A DNA stretch of 13,323 bases from Pseudomonadota bacterium (lineage in GTDB: Bacteria > Pseudomonadota > Gammaproteobacteria > Burkholderiales > Burkholderiaceae_E), in assembly GCA_023389175.1 (NCBI GenBank), contig JAEWEW010000375.1:1-13323 (forward strand), given 5' to 3'. The position numbers and the translations under genes are program-made. Below, one piece after another: positions 6,957 to 13,323 of the stretch (the stretch's first letter is position 1; every line of letters begins with the position of its first letter). Below the pieces are notes generated by a model. That model ran no database searches. It worked only from the letters and a program-made list of their open reading frames with translations, and was not told where the DNA came from.

Positions 6957-6986
6957 AGGGAAACCGGGGCGGCCCGGCGTTTCCCT
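6957..6986 (-). terminator. strong imperfect hairpin after the methyltransferase gene, possible terminator
   Basis: The arms AGGGAAACCGGG (6957-6968) and CCCGG-cg-TTTCCCT (6973-6986) pair over 12 positions with a 2-base bulge and a 4-base loop (gcgg). It sits 25 bases past the methyltransferase stop and about 77 bases before dapA, both on the - strand. It may end methyltransferase transcripts, but there is no U-run after the stem. It could equally be a processing or leader structure of the dapA operon. Confidence 0.4.
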
Positions 6987-7010
6987 GGGCGGCGGCGCGT
7001 CGCCGGAATT

Positions 7011-7589
7011 CTAGCTCAGCGTCGGTTCCTGCCCGACGAGCGGCAGGGATTCGGGATTCCACGGCGGCATCACCGCGGCCACGCGCTGCACCAGCGCCGG
7101 CCGCGGCGCGGCGACGAAGCCCTGCTCGAAGGCCAGCACCTGCAGGCCGGCGTGCCGTGCCACCAGGAAGAGCTCGTCCGTTGCGAGCAGGAAGGCGGGA
7201 CGGCTCGGTTTACCATAGGCCTCGTTGCCGAGCGCGAAGGTCTCGTACACGAGGCGACCGCCCGGCTGCAGCAATGCCGCGAGCAATGCGAGCCGCGGGC
7301 GGTGCAGGAAGTTGGTGACGACGATCACCTCGAACCGCTCGGCAGAGAAGCTCCACCGTCCGGATTCCAGGTCTTCCGCGCGAACCTCGGTGTTCCTATG
7401 CTGAACGGAGTCGAGCAAGCCCTCGTCCCTGTCGACGGCCAGGACGCGAAAGCCCCGGTCCGCCGCCAGGAGGCTATGGCGTCCGCTGCCGCAGGCGAAG
7501 TCCAGCAGGCGGCCGCCGGTATGCGGATGCCCGATCCAGCGGGCGACCCAGGGCGAATGTTGCCCGATGGCAACGTGCGGATCGGCCAT
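7011..7589 (-). CDS. class I SAM-dependent methyltransferase, TehB-like
   Basis: A 192-residue cytoplasmic protein with the S-adenosylmethionine motif I LLDFACGSGRHS (residues 28-39), an acidic motif II end in VLAVDRD (49-55), and the later strands FEVIVVTNFLHR (86-97) and LLQPGGRLVYETFA. This is the layout of the TehB/UbiE-like branch. The acceptor substrate is unknown. I chose ATG 7589 because homologues start with MADPH...SPWVARW close to motif I. ATG 7646 would add 19 residues with no visible conservation, and neither start has a clear ribosome site. It is divergent from the GGDEF-EAL gene, with 64 bases between starts. It lies upstream of dapA on the same strand, separated by a hairpin-rich gap of 130 bases. 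Confidence 0.83.
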   Translation of the reverse strand: MADPHVAIGQHSPWVARWIGHPHTGGRLLDFACGSGRHSLLAADRGFRVLAVDRDEGLLDSVQHRNTEVRAEDLESGRWSFSAERFEVIVVTNFLHRPRLALLAALLQPGGRLVYETFALGNEAYGKPSRPAFLLATDELFLVARHAGLQVLAFEQGFVAAPRPALVQRVAAVMPPWNPESLPLVGQEPTLS

Positions 7590-7653
7590 GGGGTTGGCAT
7601 GACCGGATGGGACCGCAGCCCCGGATGATGGCGATCGGCAATTCATCGGACAC

Positions 7654-10515
7654 GTGACCTTCGAGAACGTCAGAGCATTCTATGCAAGGCTGGTCAGCAG
7701 CAAGGACCGGCTGAGGACATTTGCGCTGCCGTTCCTGGTGGCGATCGCCTTCACCGTGGCCGGCCTGCTCTACCCCGACGAGCTCACCCGCTACTTCTGG
7801 TATGCGCTGCCGATCGCGCTGGTCGCGATCTCGGTCTTCGGCTACGGCCTCATGCAGGTCTCCGAGGACCTGCGCGAGCAGCGCGCGATCAACAAGCGGC
7901 TCTCGGAGCTGCAGGCGCAGTACGGCGTCGCCGAAGGCCTCGCGGTGATGGGCTCCTGGGTGTACGACCTGCTGGAGGACCGCTTCTACTGGAGCGAGGG
8001 CCCCTACCGCGTGTTCGGCATCGACAAGGAGCACGGCCCGCCCTCGCCGCGTGCCTTCCACATCTGCATCCACCCCGAGGACCAGGAGCGCTGGCAGAAC
8101 GCGCACCGCCGGGGCGTGAAGCGCGGCCGCGAGGTCCGCATCGAGTACCGCTACATCAAGCGCGGCAAGGACCAGATCTGGATCCGGTCGGTGGCGCGGC
8201 CGGAAGCGGACGAGCACGGCAACGTGGTGCGCCTCGCCGGCATCGCGCAGGACATCACCGCGATGCGCACCATGGCGCAGCAGCTCGCCGCGAGCGAGGC
8301 CAAGTTCCGCGACCTGACCCAGCTCAGCTCCGACTGGGTCTGGGAGACCGACGCCGAGCACCGCGTCTCCTTCATGTCCGAAAGCGTGGTGGCGGCGCTC
8401 GGCGCCTGGGCGAAGGGCAACATCGGGCGCCACTTCTGGGAGGCGAACCTGATCGGCGTGCCGCGCGCCAACTGGGACGCGCTCAAGGCCGACCTCGCCG
8501 CCGACCGCCAGTTCGAGGACTTCCAGTACAGCCTGCTGGATCCGGACGGCCACCTCTTCTCCATCGCCATCTCGGGGCGGCCGACCTTCAACGCCGCCGG
8601 CAGCGTCGTCGGCTACCGGGGCGTCGGACGCAACGTCACTCGCGAGACCCAGCAGCAGCTCCTGCTGCAGCTCGAGACCGAGATGGCCACCATCATGCGT
8701 GAACAAAACGAGCCGGAGCGGGTCGTGGCCGCCATCATCATCGCGGTGTCGCGCATGATGAGCTGGTCCGGCGGCGCCCATCTCGCGCAGATTCCGGGCA
8801 CGACCTCGCTCACGGTGCGGGAGCGCTGGGGAGTCCCCGCGGTCACGAAGATGCTGGCGGAGCTGCCGCAGCAGATCCCGATCGGCCCCGATTCCGTCGA
8901 GGCCAAGGCGTGGCGCGGCCAGGCGATCTGGATGCGCGACGTGACCCTGCACGCGACCTTTGCCGAGCGCTACCAGTCGCAGGCGACCGGCATGCAGGCG
9001 GCCTTCCTCGCGCCGATCTCGGACGAACAGAAGAACGTGCTGTCGGCGCTGCTGTTCTTTTCCCCGGTCGGGTTCCGCGCCGACGCGTTCCTCTCCCAGG
9101 TGGCCGACATCCTCTCGCGCACGCTGTCGCTCTACCTGCAGCGCAAGGCGGCGGAGAAGCGCCTGGTGCATGCCTCGCTGCATGATGCGCTCACCGGGCT
9201 GCCGAACCGGGTGTACCTCACCGAGCAGCTGCAGCAGCGGCTCGCCGCGCGCGAGCCGGCGGCGGTGCTCTATGTCGACCTGGACCGCTACAAGGTGATC
9301 AACGACACGCTGGGCCACCAGGTGGGGGACCTGGTGCTGATCGAGGTCGCGCGGCGCTTCCGCGAATCGATCGGGCCCAAGGATGTCGCCGGGCGCATCG
9401 GCGGCGACGAGTTCATCCTGCTGCTCGACCACGAGGACGATCGAGTCCGAGTGGAGGCGCTGGCGCGCCGGGTGCTCGCGGCGATCGAGCGGCCGTTCAT
9501 CCTGCAGAACCGCGCCTACTTCCTCTCCGCCAGCATCGGCGTGGCGCTGTCCCCGGAGGACGGCACCGACGCGAACCTGCTGATCAAGTGCGCCGACAGC
9601 GCCATGTACCAGGTGAAGTCGGAAGGCCGCAACGACGTGCGCTTCTTCGCGCGCGACCTGGCCGACGACCGCGACGACCAGCTGCGGCTTGCCTCGGAGC
9701 TGCCGCTCGCCCTGCAGCGCGGCGAGGTCGACCTCTACTACCAGCCGGTGCTCTCGGTGAGCGACAAGCGCATCGTCGGCATGGAAGGGCTGATCCGCTG
9801 GCGCCATCCGAAGCGCGGGCTGCTGCTGCCGGAGACCTTCCTGCCGACGGCCGAGCAGAACAACCTGATGCGCGAGGTCGGGCTCTGGGCCATCCGCCGC
9901 GCGCTCGACGACCGCATCGAGCTCGGCATCGACGACAAGGACGAGATGTCGGTTTCGGTCAACGTCTCGCCGCGGCAGCTGGGCGAGGACGGCTTCCTCG
10001 CCCAGCTGAACAGCCTGCTGGCTGAGCGCAATTTCCCGCCGCGGCTGCTGCAGCTCGAGCTCACCGAGAACGCGCTGATCGACAACTCGACCAAGACCGT
10101 GGCGCTGCTCGGCGACCTGAAGCGCCTGGGCATCCAGGTCATCATCGACAACTTCGGCACCGGCTACGCGTCGCTCTCCTACCTGCGCAACCTGCCGGTG
10201 GGCGGCCTGAAGATCGACCACACCTTCGTGCGCGACCTGCAGGCGGACCGCGGCAACGCGGCCATCGTGCAAGCGATCATGACGCTCGCAGGCAAGCTGG
10301 GGCTGCAGGTGATGGCCGAGGGCGTGGAGACGGGCGCGGAGATGCGCGCATTGCGCTCCTTCGACTGCGACCACATGCAGGGCGCCTTCATCTGCGAGCC
10401 GCTGCCGCTCGGACAGCTCAAGGACTTCCTGCAGACCGTGCCCAAGGTGCGGCAGATGCACCAGGTGCGGGACACGCGCAGCCTGGGCGACGCGCCGGCC
10501 ACGCAGCGGGTCTGA
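7654..10515 (+). CDS. membrane PAS-PAS-GAF-GGDEF-EAL cyclic-di-GMP protein with altered EAL site
   Basis: A 953-residue signalling protein starting at GTG. Two membrane helices (about 24-40 and 47-66) are followed by a short helical linker, two PAS domains (about 92-205 and 213-328), a GAF-like region (about 330-495), GGDEF (about 500-660) and EAL (about 675-930). The diguanylate cyclase motif is intact (GRIGGDEF, 583-587). The I-site position reads GPKD instead of RxxD, so product inhibition is probably lost. The EAL domain keeps E711 (as EGL), N770, ELTE (802-805), K853, E889 and Q909. The usual metal-binding pair in DDFGTG is D832-N833 (codons GAC AAC), which may weaken or abolish phosphodiesterase activity. 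Net cyclase activity is the likeliest reading. The input signal for PAS/GAF is unknown; no haem- or flavin-specific residues are obvious. The start has no strong ribosome site. Confidence 0.93.
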   Translation: MTFENVRAFYARLVSSKDRLRTFALPFLVAIAFTVAGLLYPDELTRYFWYALPIALVAISVFGYGLMQVSEDLREQRAINKRLSELQAQYGVAEGLAVMGSWVYDLLEDRFYWSEGPYRVFGIDKEHGPPSPRAFHICIHPEDQERWQNAHRRGVKRGREVRIEYRYIKRGKDQIWIRSVARPEADEHGNVVRLAGIAQDITAMRTMAQQLAASEAKFRDLTQLSSDWVWETDAEHRVSFMSESVVAALGAWAKGNIGRHFWEANLIGVPRANWDALKADLAADRQFEDFQYSLLDPDGHLFSIAISGRPTFNAAGSVVGYRGVGRNVTRETQQQLLLQLETEMATIMREQNEPERVVAAIIIAVSRMMSWSGGAHLAQIPGTTSLTVRERWGVPAVTKMLAELPQQIPIGPDSVEAKAWRGQAIWMRDVTLHATFAERYQSQATGMQAAFLAPISDEQKNVLSALLFFSPVGFRADAFLSQVADILSRTLSLYLQRKAAEKRLVHASLHDALTGLPNRVYLTEQLQQRLAAREPAAVLYVDLDRYKVINDTLGHQVGDLVLIEVARRFRESIGPKDVAGRIGGDEFILLLDHEDDRVRVEALARRVLAAIERPFILQNRAYFLSASIGVALSPEDGTDANLLIKCADSAMYQVKSEGRNDVRFFARDLADDRDDQLRLASELPLALQRGEVDLYYQPVLSVSDKRIVGMEGLIRWRHPKRGLLLPETFLPTAEQNNLMREVGLWAIRRALDDRIELGIDDKDEMSVSVNVSPRQLGEDGFLAQLNSLLAERNFPPRLLQLELTENALIDNSTKTVALLGDLKRLGIQVIIDNFGTGYASLSYLRNLPVGGLKIDHTFVRDLQADRGNAAIVQAIMTLAGKLGLQVMAEGVETGAEMRALRSFDCDHMQGAFICEPLPLGQLKDFLQTVPKVRQMHQVRDTRSLGDAPATQRV

Positions 10516-10544
10516 CGCAGGGGCGCGCTGCTCCTCGCGTGGCG

Positions 10545-10559
10545 ACCCGGAGCCCGGGT
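10545..10559. terminator. short hairpin between convergent genes, possible bidirectional terminator
   Basis: ACCCGG-agc-CCGGGT is a 6-pair stem with a 3-base loop in the 51-base gap between the GGDEF-EAL gene (+) and the merR-type gene (-). Its position suits a shared terminator, but it lacks a T-run on either strand, so the call rests mainly on location. Confidence 0.3.
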
Positions 10560-10566
10560 TCCGCGG

Positions 10567-11004
10567 TCAGGCCGCGCGGGCTCCGGCGGACCTGCCCTTC
10601 CGCTTCATGGGCGCGGCCAGCTTGCCGGCGCCGGCAGCCCGCAGAAGCCGCTTGAACTTCGGGCATTCCGAGTGATTCTCGGCGGGGCAGACCGCGGCAT
10701 GGTGCAGGCCGTTGCTCAATGCCCTCAGGCGCGCGATCGTTGAATCGATCTCTTCGGCCTTGCTTCGCAACGCGCCGCGGTCGATACGGGTCCGCCCATC
10801 GCTCGCAAGCATGCCCTTGATCTCATCGAGCGAGAAGCCCGCGACCTGGCCAAGCGCGATGAGCGAGAGCCGGTCGATCACGTCGGGAGAGTAGGTGCGG
10901 CGCAGGCCCACCCGTCCGGTGGAGGCGATCAGGCCCTTTTCCTCGTAGTAGCGCAAGGCCGAAGCCCGGACGCCCGACCGTCTGGCCACTTCGGCGATGT
11001 CCAT
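10567..11004 (-). CDS. MerR-family transcriptional regulator with C-terminal Cys/His motif
   Basis: A 145-residue DNA-binding regulator. The N-terminal winged helix-turn-helix is typical: MDIAEVARRSGVRASALRYYEEKGLI, then GLRRTYSPDVIDRLSLIALGQVAGFSLDEIKGML. A dimerisation helix follows (about 78-100). The effector end carries AVCPAENHSECPKF (C106, H111, C114), which could bind a metal or sense redox or electrophiles. The inducer is not known. The last 20 residues are basic (KLAAPMKRKGRSAGARAA). AAGGGGG (11018-11012) lies 7 bases upstream of ATG and supports the start. The gene is divergent from the DUF2938 gene, and the operator palindrome abuts its ribosome site, so it probably regulates itself as well as the divergent unit. 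SoxR is less likely because its four-Cys iron-sulphur cluster motif is absent. Confidence 0.9.
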   Translation of the reverse strand: MDIAEVARRSGVRASALRYYEEKGLIASTGRVGLRRTYSPDVIDRLSLIALGQVAGFSLDEIKGMLASDGRTRIDRGALRSKAEEIDSTIARLRALSNGLHHAAVCPAENHSECPKFKRLLRAAGAGKLAAPMKRKGRSAGARAA

Positions 11005-11016
11005 CGAAAAACCCCC

Positions 11017-11047
11017 TTGACTTCAAGTTGACTTGAAGTTGCATAGT
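11017..11047 (+). promoter_or_regulatory. MerR-type promoter with 19-base spacer
   Basis: The -35 TTGACT (11017-11022) and -10 CATAGT (11042-11047) are separated by 19 bases, longer than the usual 17. MerR-family activators act on such over-long spacers by distorting the DNA between the boxes. Transcription would start near 11054, leaving about 30 bases before ATG 11084. The -35 overlaps the ribosome site of the divergent regulator gene. Confidence 0.75.
11020..11039. promoter_or_regulatory. operator: perfect 8+8 inverted repeat for the MerR-type regulator
   Basis: ACTTCAAG-ttga-CTTGAAGT is a perfect 8-base inverted repeat with a 4-base centre, lying inside the promoter spacer as expected for MerR-family operators. 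The region also reads as two 11-base direct copies, TTGACTTCAAG and TTGACTTGAAG, that differ at one base. It is clearly more AT-rich than its surroundings. Confidence 0.8.
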
Positions 11048-11083
11048 GCCGTCCTGGCAATCGCACGTCAACGGGAAAACACC

Positions 11084-11581
11084 ATGGATACCTCTCTGGA
11101 AACCGCTGCCCAGGTCCTCTTCATCGGTTGCGGCGCGACCGCGATCATGGATTCCTGGCTCCTGGTACGGAAACGCATGGGCGTCCCGACGCTCGACTTC
11201 TCGATGATCGGGCGCTGGATCGGGCACTGGCCGCGCGGTGTGTTCTCGCACCAGGCGATCGCGAAAGCGGCGCCGGTTGCGGGAGAACGCGCGCTGGGAT
11301 GGCTCTTCCACTATGCGACCGGCATCGCCTTCGCAGCGCTTCTCGTCGCGATCCAGGGGGTCGGCTGGCTACGCGGGCCCACTCTGCTGCCTGCGGTCGC
11401 GGTCGGCGTGGCCACGGTCGCCGCGCCTTGGCTCGTGATGCAGCCGGCGATGGGCGCGGGCGTGGCCTCGTCGAGGACACCGGCGCCCTTCAGGAACCGA
11501 GCCAGGAGCCTTGCCAACCACGCCGTGTTCGGCCTCGGCCTCTACCTGGCCGCGCTGCCCGGCGCATGGATCCCGCGTTGA
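11084..11581 (+). CDS. DUF2938 family membrane protein
   Basis: A 165-residue integral membrane protein of unknown function with four predicted helices at about 11-28, 73-95, 100-119 and 145-163. Recognisable DUF2938 signatures are GCGATAIMDSWLLVRKRMGVP (start of helix 1), IGRWIGHWPRGVFSH (43-56), GERALGWLFHYATGIAFAALL (68-87), APWLVMQPAMGAGVASSRTP (114-133) and NHAVFGLGLYLAAL. ATG 11084 lies about 30 bases after the predicted transcription start; the ribosome site (GGGAAAA) is weak. An in-frame upstream start would lie inside the promoter and is rejected. It is the first gene of the presumed MerR-controlled unit; the flavodoxin-like gene follows after 34 bases. Confidence 0.87.
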   Translation: MDTSLETAAQVLFIGCGATAIMDSWLLVRKRMGVPTLDFSMIGRWIGHWPRGVFSHQAIAKAAPVAGERALGWLFHYATGIAFAALLVAIQGVGWLRGPTLLPAVAVGVATVAAPWLVMQPAMGAGVASSRTPAPFRNRARSLANHAVFGLGLYLAALPGAWIPR

Positions 11582-11615
11582 TATCGCACCTCCCACTCTC
11601 CAACGAAGGAAAGGC

Positions 11616-12212
11616 ATGACCATGAAGAACCTTGCAGTCATCTATCACAGCGTTCACGGCAACACCGCGCAAATCGCCGGACTCATCGCCGAAGGCGCAG
11701 CTTCCGTGGACGGCGTACGGGTGCAGCTCCTGAGATCCGAGGACCTCGCCTCGGCACCCGAGCGCCTGGTTGCCTTCGACGGTCTGGTCCTCGGCTCGCC
11801 GACCTACCTGGGCGGCGTGTCGGCGACGTTCAAGTCGTTCATGGACGCGACAGGCCGGCTCTGGAAGTCGCATGCGCTCAAGGGAAAGCTCGCGGCAGGG
11901 TTCACCGTCTCGGCGCTGCCATCGGGCGACAAGCAATCCACGCTCACCTCGATGTTCGTGTTCGCGATGCAGCACGGCATGTACTGGGTCGGGAACGCCA
12001 TCCTGCCCGAGCAGCACGCAGGCGTGCCTTTCGACGAAGCGGCCAACCGTCTGGGCTCATGGTCCGGCTTGATGGCGCAAGCCGGCCATTCCCCGGCGGG
12101 CGGCAACGCGTTCGCGCCCGGTGACCTGAAGACCGCACGGATGTTCGGCGCCAATGTCGCCAGGTCCCTGGCGTGCCTCACCTGTGCCAGCGAGATGGAG
12201 GTGCTGCGGTGA
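11616..12212 (+). CDS. flavodoxin/WrbA-like FMN-binding protein (probable NAD(P)H-dependent quinone or FMN reductase type)
   Basis: A 198-residue flavodoxin-fold protein. The FMN phosphate loop is at residues 10-20 (YHSVHGNTAQI). The second cofactor loop, GSPTYLGGVSATFKSFMDATG (60-80), matches the WrbA/flavodoxin-like reductase branch, as do FTVSALPSGDKQSTLTS (96-112) and the Met/Gly-rich QHGMYWVG. Such proteins reduce quinones or act as flavin-dependent electron carriers; the true partner is unknown. The C-terminus has two cysteines (C187, C190). The ribosome site AAGGAAAGG precedes two ATGs, at 11616 and 11622; the first was kept and the second is equally possible. It is the middle gene of the divergent unit, with 34 bases upstream and 56 downstream between genes. 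Confidence 0.88.
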   Translation: MTMKNLAVIYHSVHGNTAQIAGLIAEGAASVDGVRVQLLRSEDLASAPERLVAFDGLVLGSPTYLGGVSATFKSFMDATGRLWKSHALKGKLAAGFTVSALPSGDKQSTLTSMFVFAMQHGMYWVGNAILPEQHAGVPFDEAANRLGSWSGLMAQAGHSPAGGNAFAPGDLKTARMFGANVARSLACLTCASEMEVLR

Positions 12213-12268
12213 TTTCTCGCAGGCGACCCGGCCGGCACCACCACAACACATGCATGGGAACACCAATC

Positions 12269-13273
12269 ATGAGATCACTGGCATCGAAACTGTTCCGGGT
12301 CGTCGTCGCTCTCGTCGTAGTGGCGTCCGGTGCGTGGGCCCATGCCGCGGGGTTCCAGAGGGGATATGCAGCCGACCCTGACGGCAAGCCACTGGAGATC
12401 GGCATCTGGTATCCGAGCTCGGCGGCCGTGGACGTCGTCGCGATGGGTCCCACCGCAATGACGGTTGCGGTCAACGGCCCTGTCCGGGGAGAAGGCCTGC
12501 CCCTGGTGGTCATCTCGCATGGGCACGGCGGCTACTTCCTGAGTCACTTCGACACGGCGATTGCATTGGCTGACGCCGGATTCGTCGTGGCGGCCGTCAC
12601 TCACGCGGGGGACAACTACGCGGACCAAAGCCGCAGCACCGACGTCATGGATCGGCCACGTCAGATCAGCCGGGTGCTGGATCACATGCTGTCGGTGTGG
12701 GACGGGCATGACCTGATCGACCCGGCGCGAATCGGCATGTTCGGCTTCTCCTCGGGTGGCTTCACGACGCTCGCGAGCATCGGCGGGGTACCTGACCTGG
12801 CAAGGATCGGCCCGACATGCGCCCAGCACCCCGGGGACTACGCATGCCGGCTGGTTGCCAGGGTGCGCGGAAATGACGCGGCCCCCTCCGCTGCGCGGAC
12901 GACGGGCGTGGCGGACTCTCGAATCAGGGCCGCTGTGGTGGTCGCGCCGGCGCTCGGATTCACCTTCGGAACGGAAGGGCTCGAGAACGTCAAGGTACCC
13001 GTCCAGCTATGGCGCGCCGAGAACGACGTCATCGTTCCACATCCGCGTTACGCCGAGGCGGTACGGCTTGCGCTGCCGCAGGCACCTGACTACCGCGTGG
13101 TGCCCAACGCAGGGCACTTCGATTTCCTGGCGCCTTGCAGCAGTGCGCTCGCGGTGGTTGCGCCCGCCATCTGCGCGAGCGCTGCGGGGTTCGACAGGAC
13201 GTCGTTTCACGCAGGCTTCAATGAAGCAGTCGTGGCATTCTTCGGCAACGTAACGGCCGAAGCGGGAAGGTGA
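12269..13273 (+). CDS. exported alpha/beta hydrolase, dienelactone-hydrolase/PAF-acetylhydrolase-like
   Basis: A 334-residue secreted or periplasmic serine hydrolase. Residues 1-26 form a clean signal peptide (MRSLASKLFRVVVALVVVAS, then GAWAHA before the mature AGFQ). The mature start RGYAADPDGKPLEIGIWYPS is typical of predicted dienelactone hydrolases. The oxyanion loop is SHGHGGY (83-89), the nucleophile S161 is in GFSSGG, the acid is D253 in RAENDVIVPH and the base is H283 in NAGHFDF. A 40-residue Cys-containing lid lies between strands (C184, C193). The substrate is unknown, probably an ester or lactone. ATG 12269 was chosen because GGGAA lies 9 bases upstream and the signal peptide begins cleanly; ATG 12254 adds five residues and cannot be excluded. 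It is the last gene of the presumed MerR-controlled unit. Confidence 0.87.
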   Translation: MRSLASKLFRVVVALVVVASGAWAHAAGFQRGYAADPDGKPLEIGIWYPSSAAVDVVAMGPTAMTVAVNGPVRGEGLPLVVISHGHGGYFLSHFDTAIALADAGFVVAAVTHAGDNYADQSRSTDVMDRPRQISRVLDHMLSVWDGHDLIDPARIGMFGFSSGGFTTLASIGGVPDLARIGPTCAQHPGDYACRLVARVRGNDAAPSAARTTGVADSRIRAAVVVAPALGFTFGTEGLENVKVPVQLWRAENDVIVPHPRYAEAVRLALPQAPDYRVVPNAGHFDFLAPCSSALAVVAPAICASAAGFDRTSFHAGFNEAVVAFFGNVTAEAGR

Positions 13274-13323
13274 TCGGTACGATCCCTCGGTCGCGCGCGA
13301 TCGATACCAGCGTTCCTTCCTGC

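Noticed and set aside
6881..7010. Lysine riboswitch upstream of dapA
   Set aside because: Only simple GC hairpins are visible. The region is too short and lacks the multi-helix lysine-element core.
7590..7653. Promoter for the GGDEF-EAL gene with -35 TTGGCA at 7594
   Set aside because: No acceptable -10 occurs 16-19 bases downstream; GATGAT is 24 bases away.
7474..10461. A 995-codon open frame antisense to the GGDEF-EAL gene
   Set aside because: It mirrors the codon periodicity of the real gene, has no recognisable domain and is His/Arg/Leu-rich as expected for the complement of a high-GC gene. The + strand frame has five clear domains.
11033..11083. In-frame N-terminal extension of the DUF2938 protein
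   Set aside because: It would begin within the operator and promoter, upstream of the predicted transcription start. The conserved protein begins just after ATG 11084.
13276..13308. Imperfect inverted repeat GGTACGATC / GATCGATACC after the hydrolase gene
   Set aside because: It has a 14-base loop, one bulge and no T-run, and sits at the window edge, so it is too weak to call a terminator or site.

Overview
This is a high-GC, gene-dense bacterial chromosome segment. The gene content fits a betaproteobacterium, probably of the Burkholderiales type: a dapA-bamC pair followed by a metallo-beta-lactamase-fold gene, a mutS-linked cluster that includes a ribosomal-oxygenase-type JmjC protein, and a DUF7931-like protein. 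The lineage is inferred from protein style and gene order, not from a marker gene. I see no RNA gene, insertion sequence, CRISPR array or prophage gene, and no gene-free stretch over 300 bases.

Layout. (1) Positions 1-3329, + strand: the 3' end of mutS, then an exported calcineurin-like phosphoesterase, a JmjC/cupin ribosomal oxygenase of the YcfD/RoxA type, and a short DUF7931-like protein. Genes overlap or are separated by under 30 bases, so this reads as one transcription unit. (2) Positions 3413-4004, +: an alanine/lysine-rich lipoprotein behind its own extended -10 promoter, built from ten 11-residue repeats resembling group 3 LEA proteins. (3) Positions 4031-6880, - strand: the operon dapA - bamC - MBL-fold hydrolase, with a 1-base stop/start overlap and a 4-base gap. 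Upstream lies a hairpin-rich leader, and beyond that a SAM methyltransferase on the same strand (7011-7589). (4) Positions 7654-10515, +: a large membrane-anchored PAS-PAS-GAF-GGDEF-EAL protein of cyclic-di-GMP metabolism. Its GGDEF motif is intact, but its I-site is incomplete and its EAL domain has DN where DD is usual. (5) Positions 10567-13273: a MerR-family regulator (-) divergent from a three-gene + strand unit of DUF2938 membrane protein, flavodoxin-like protein and exported alpha/beta hydrolase. Between them is a textbook MerR-type promoter: a 19-base spacer between -35 and -10 carrying a perfect 8+8 inverted repeat.

How it works together. Regions 1 and 3 are housekeeping: mismatch repair, ribosome modification, lysine/diaminopimelate synthesis and outer-membrane protein assembly. 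Region 4 is a signalling protein. Region 5 is the most likely source of undescribed biology: a compact, apparently inducible cassette whose inducer and substrates are not evident from sequence.
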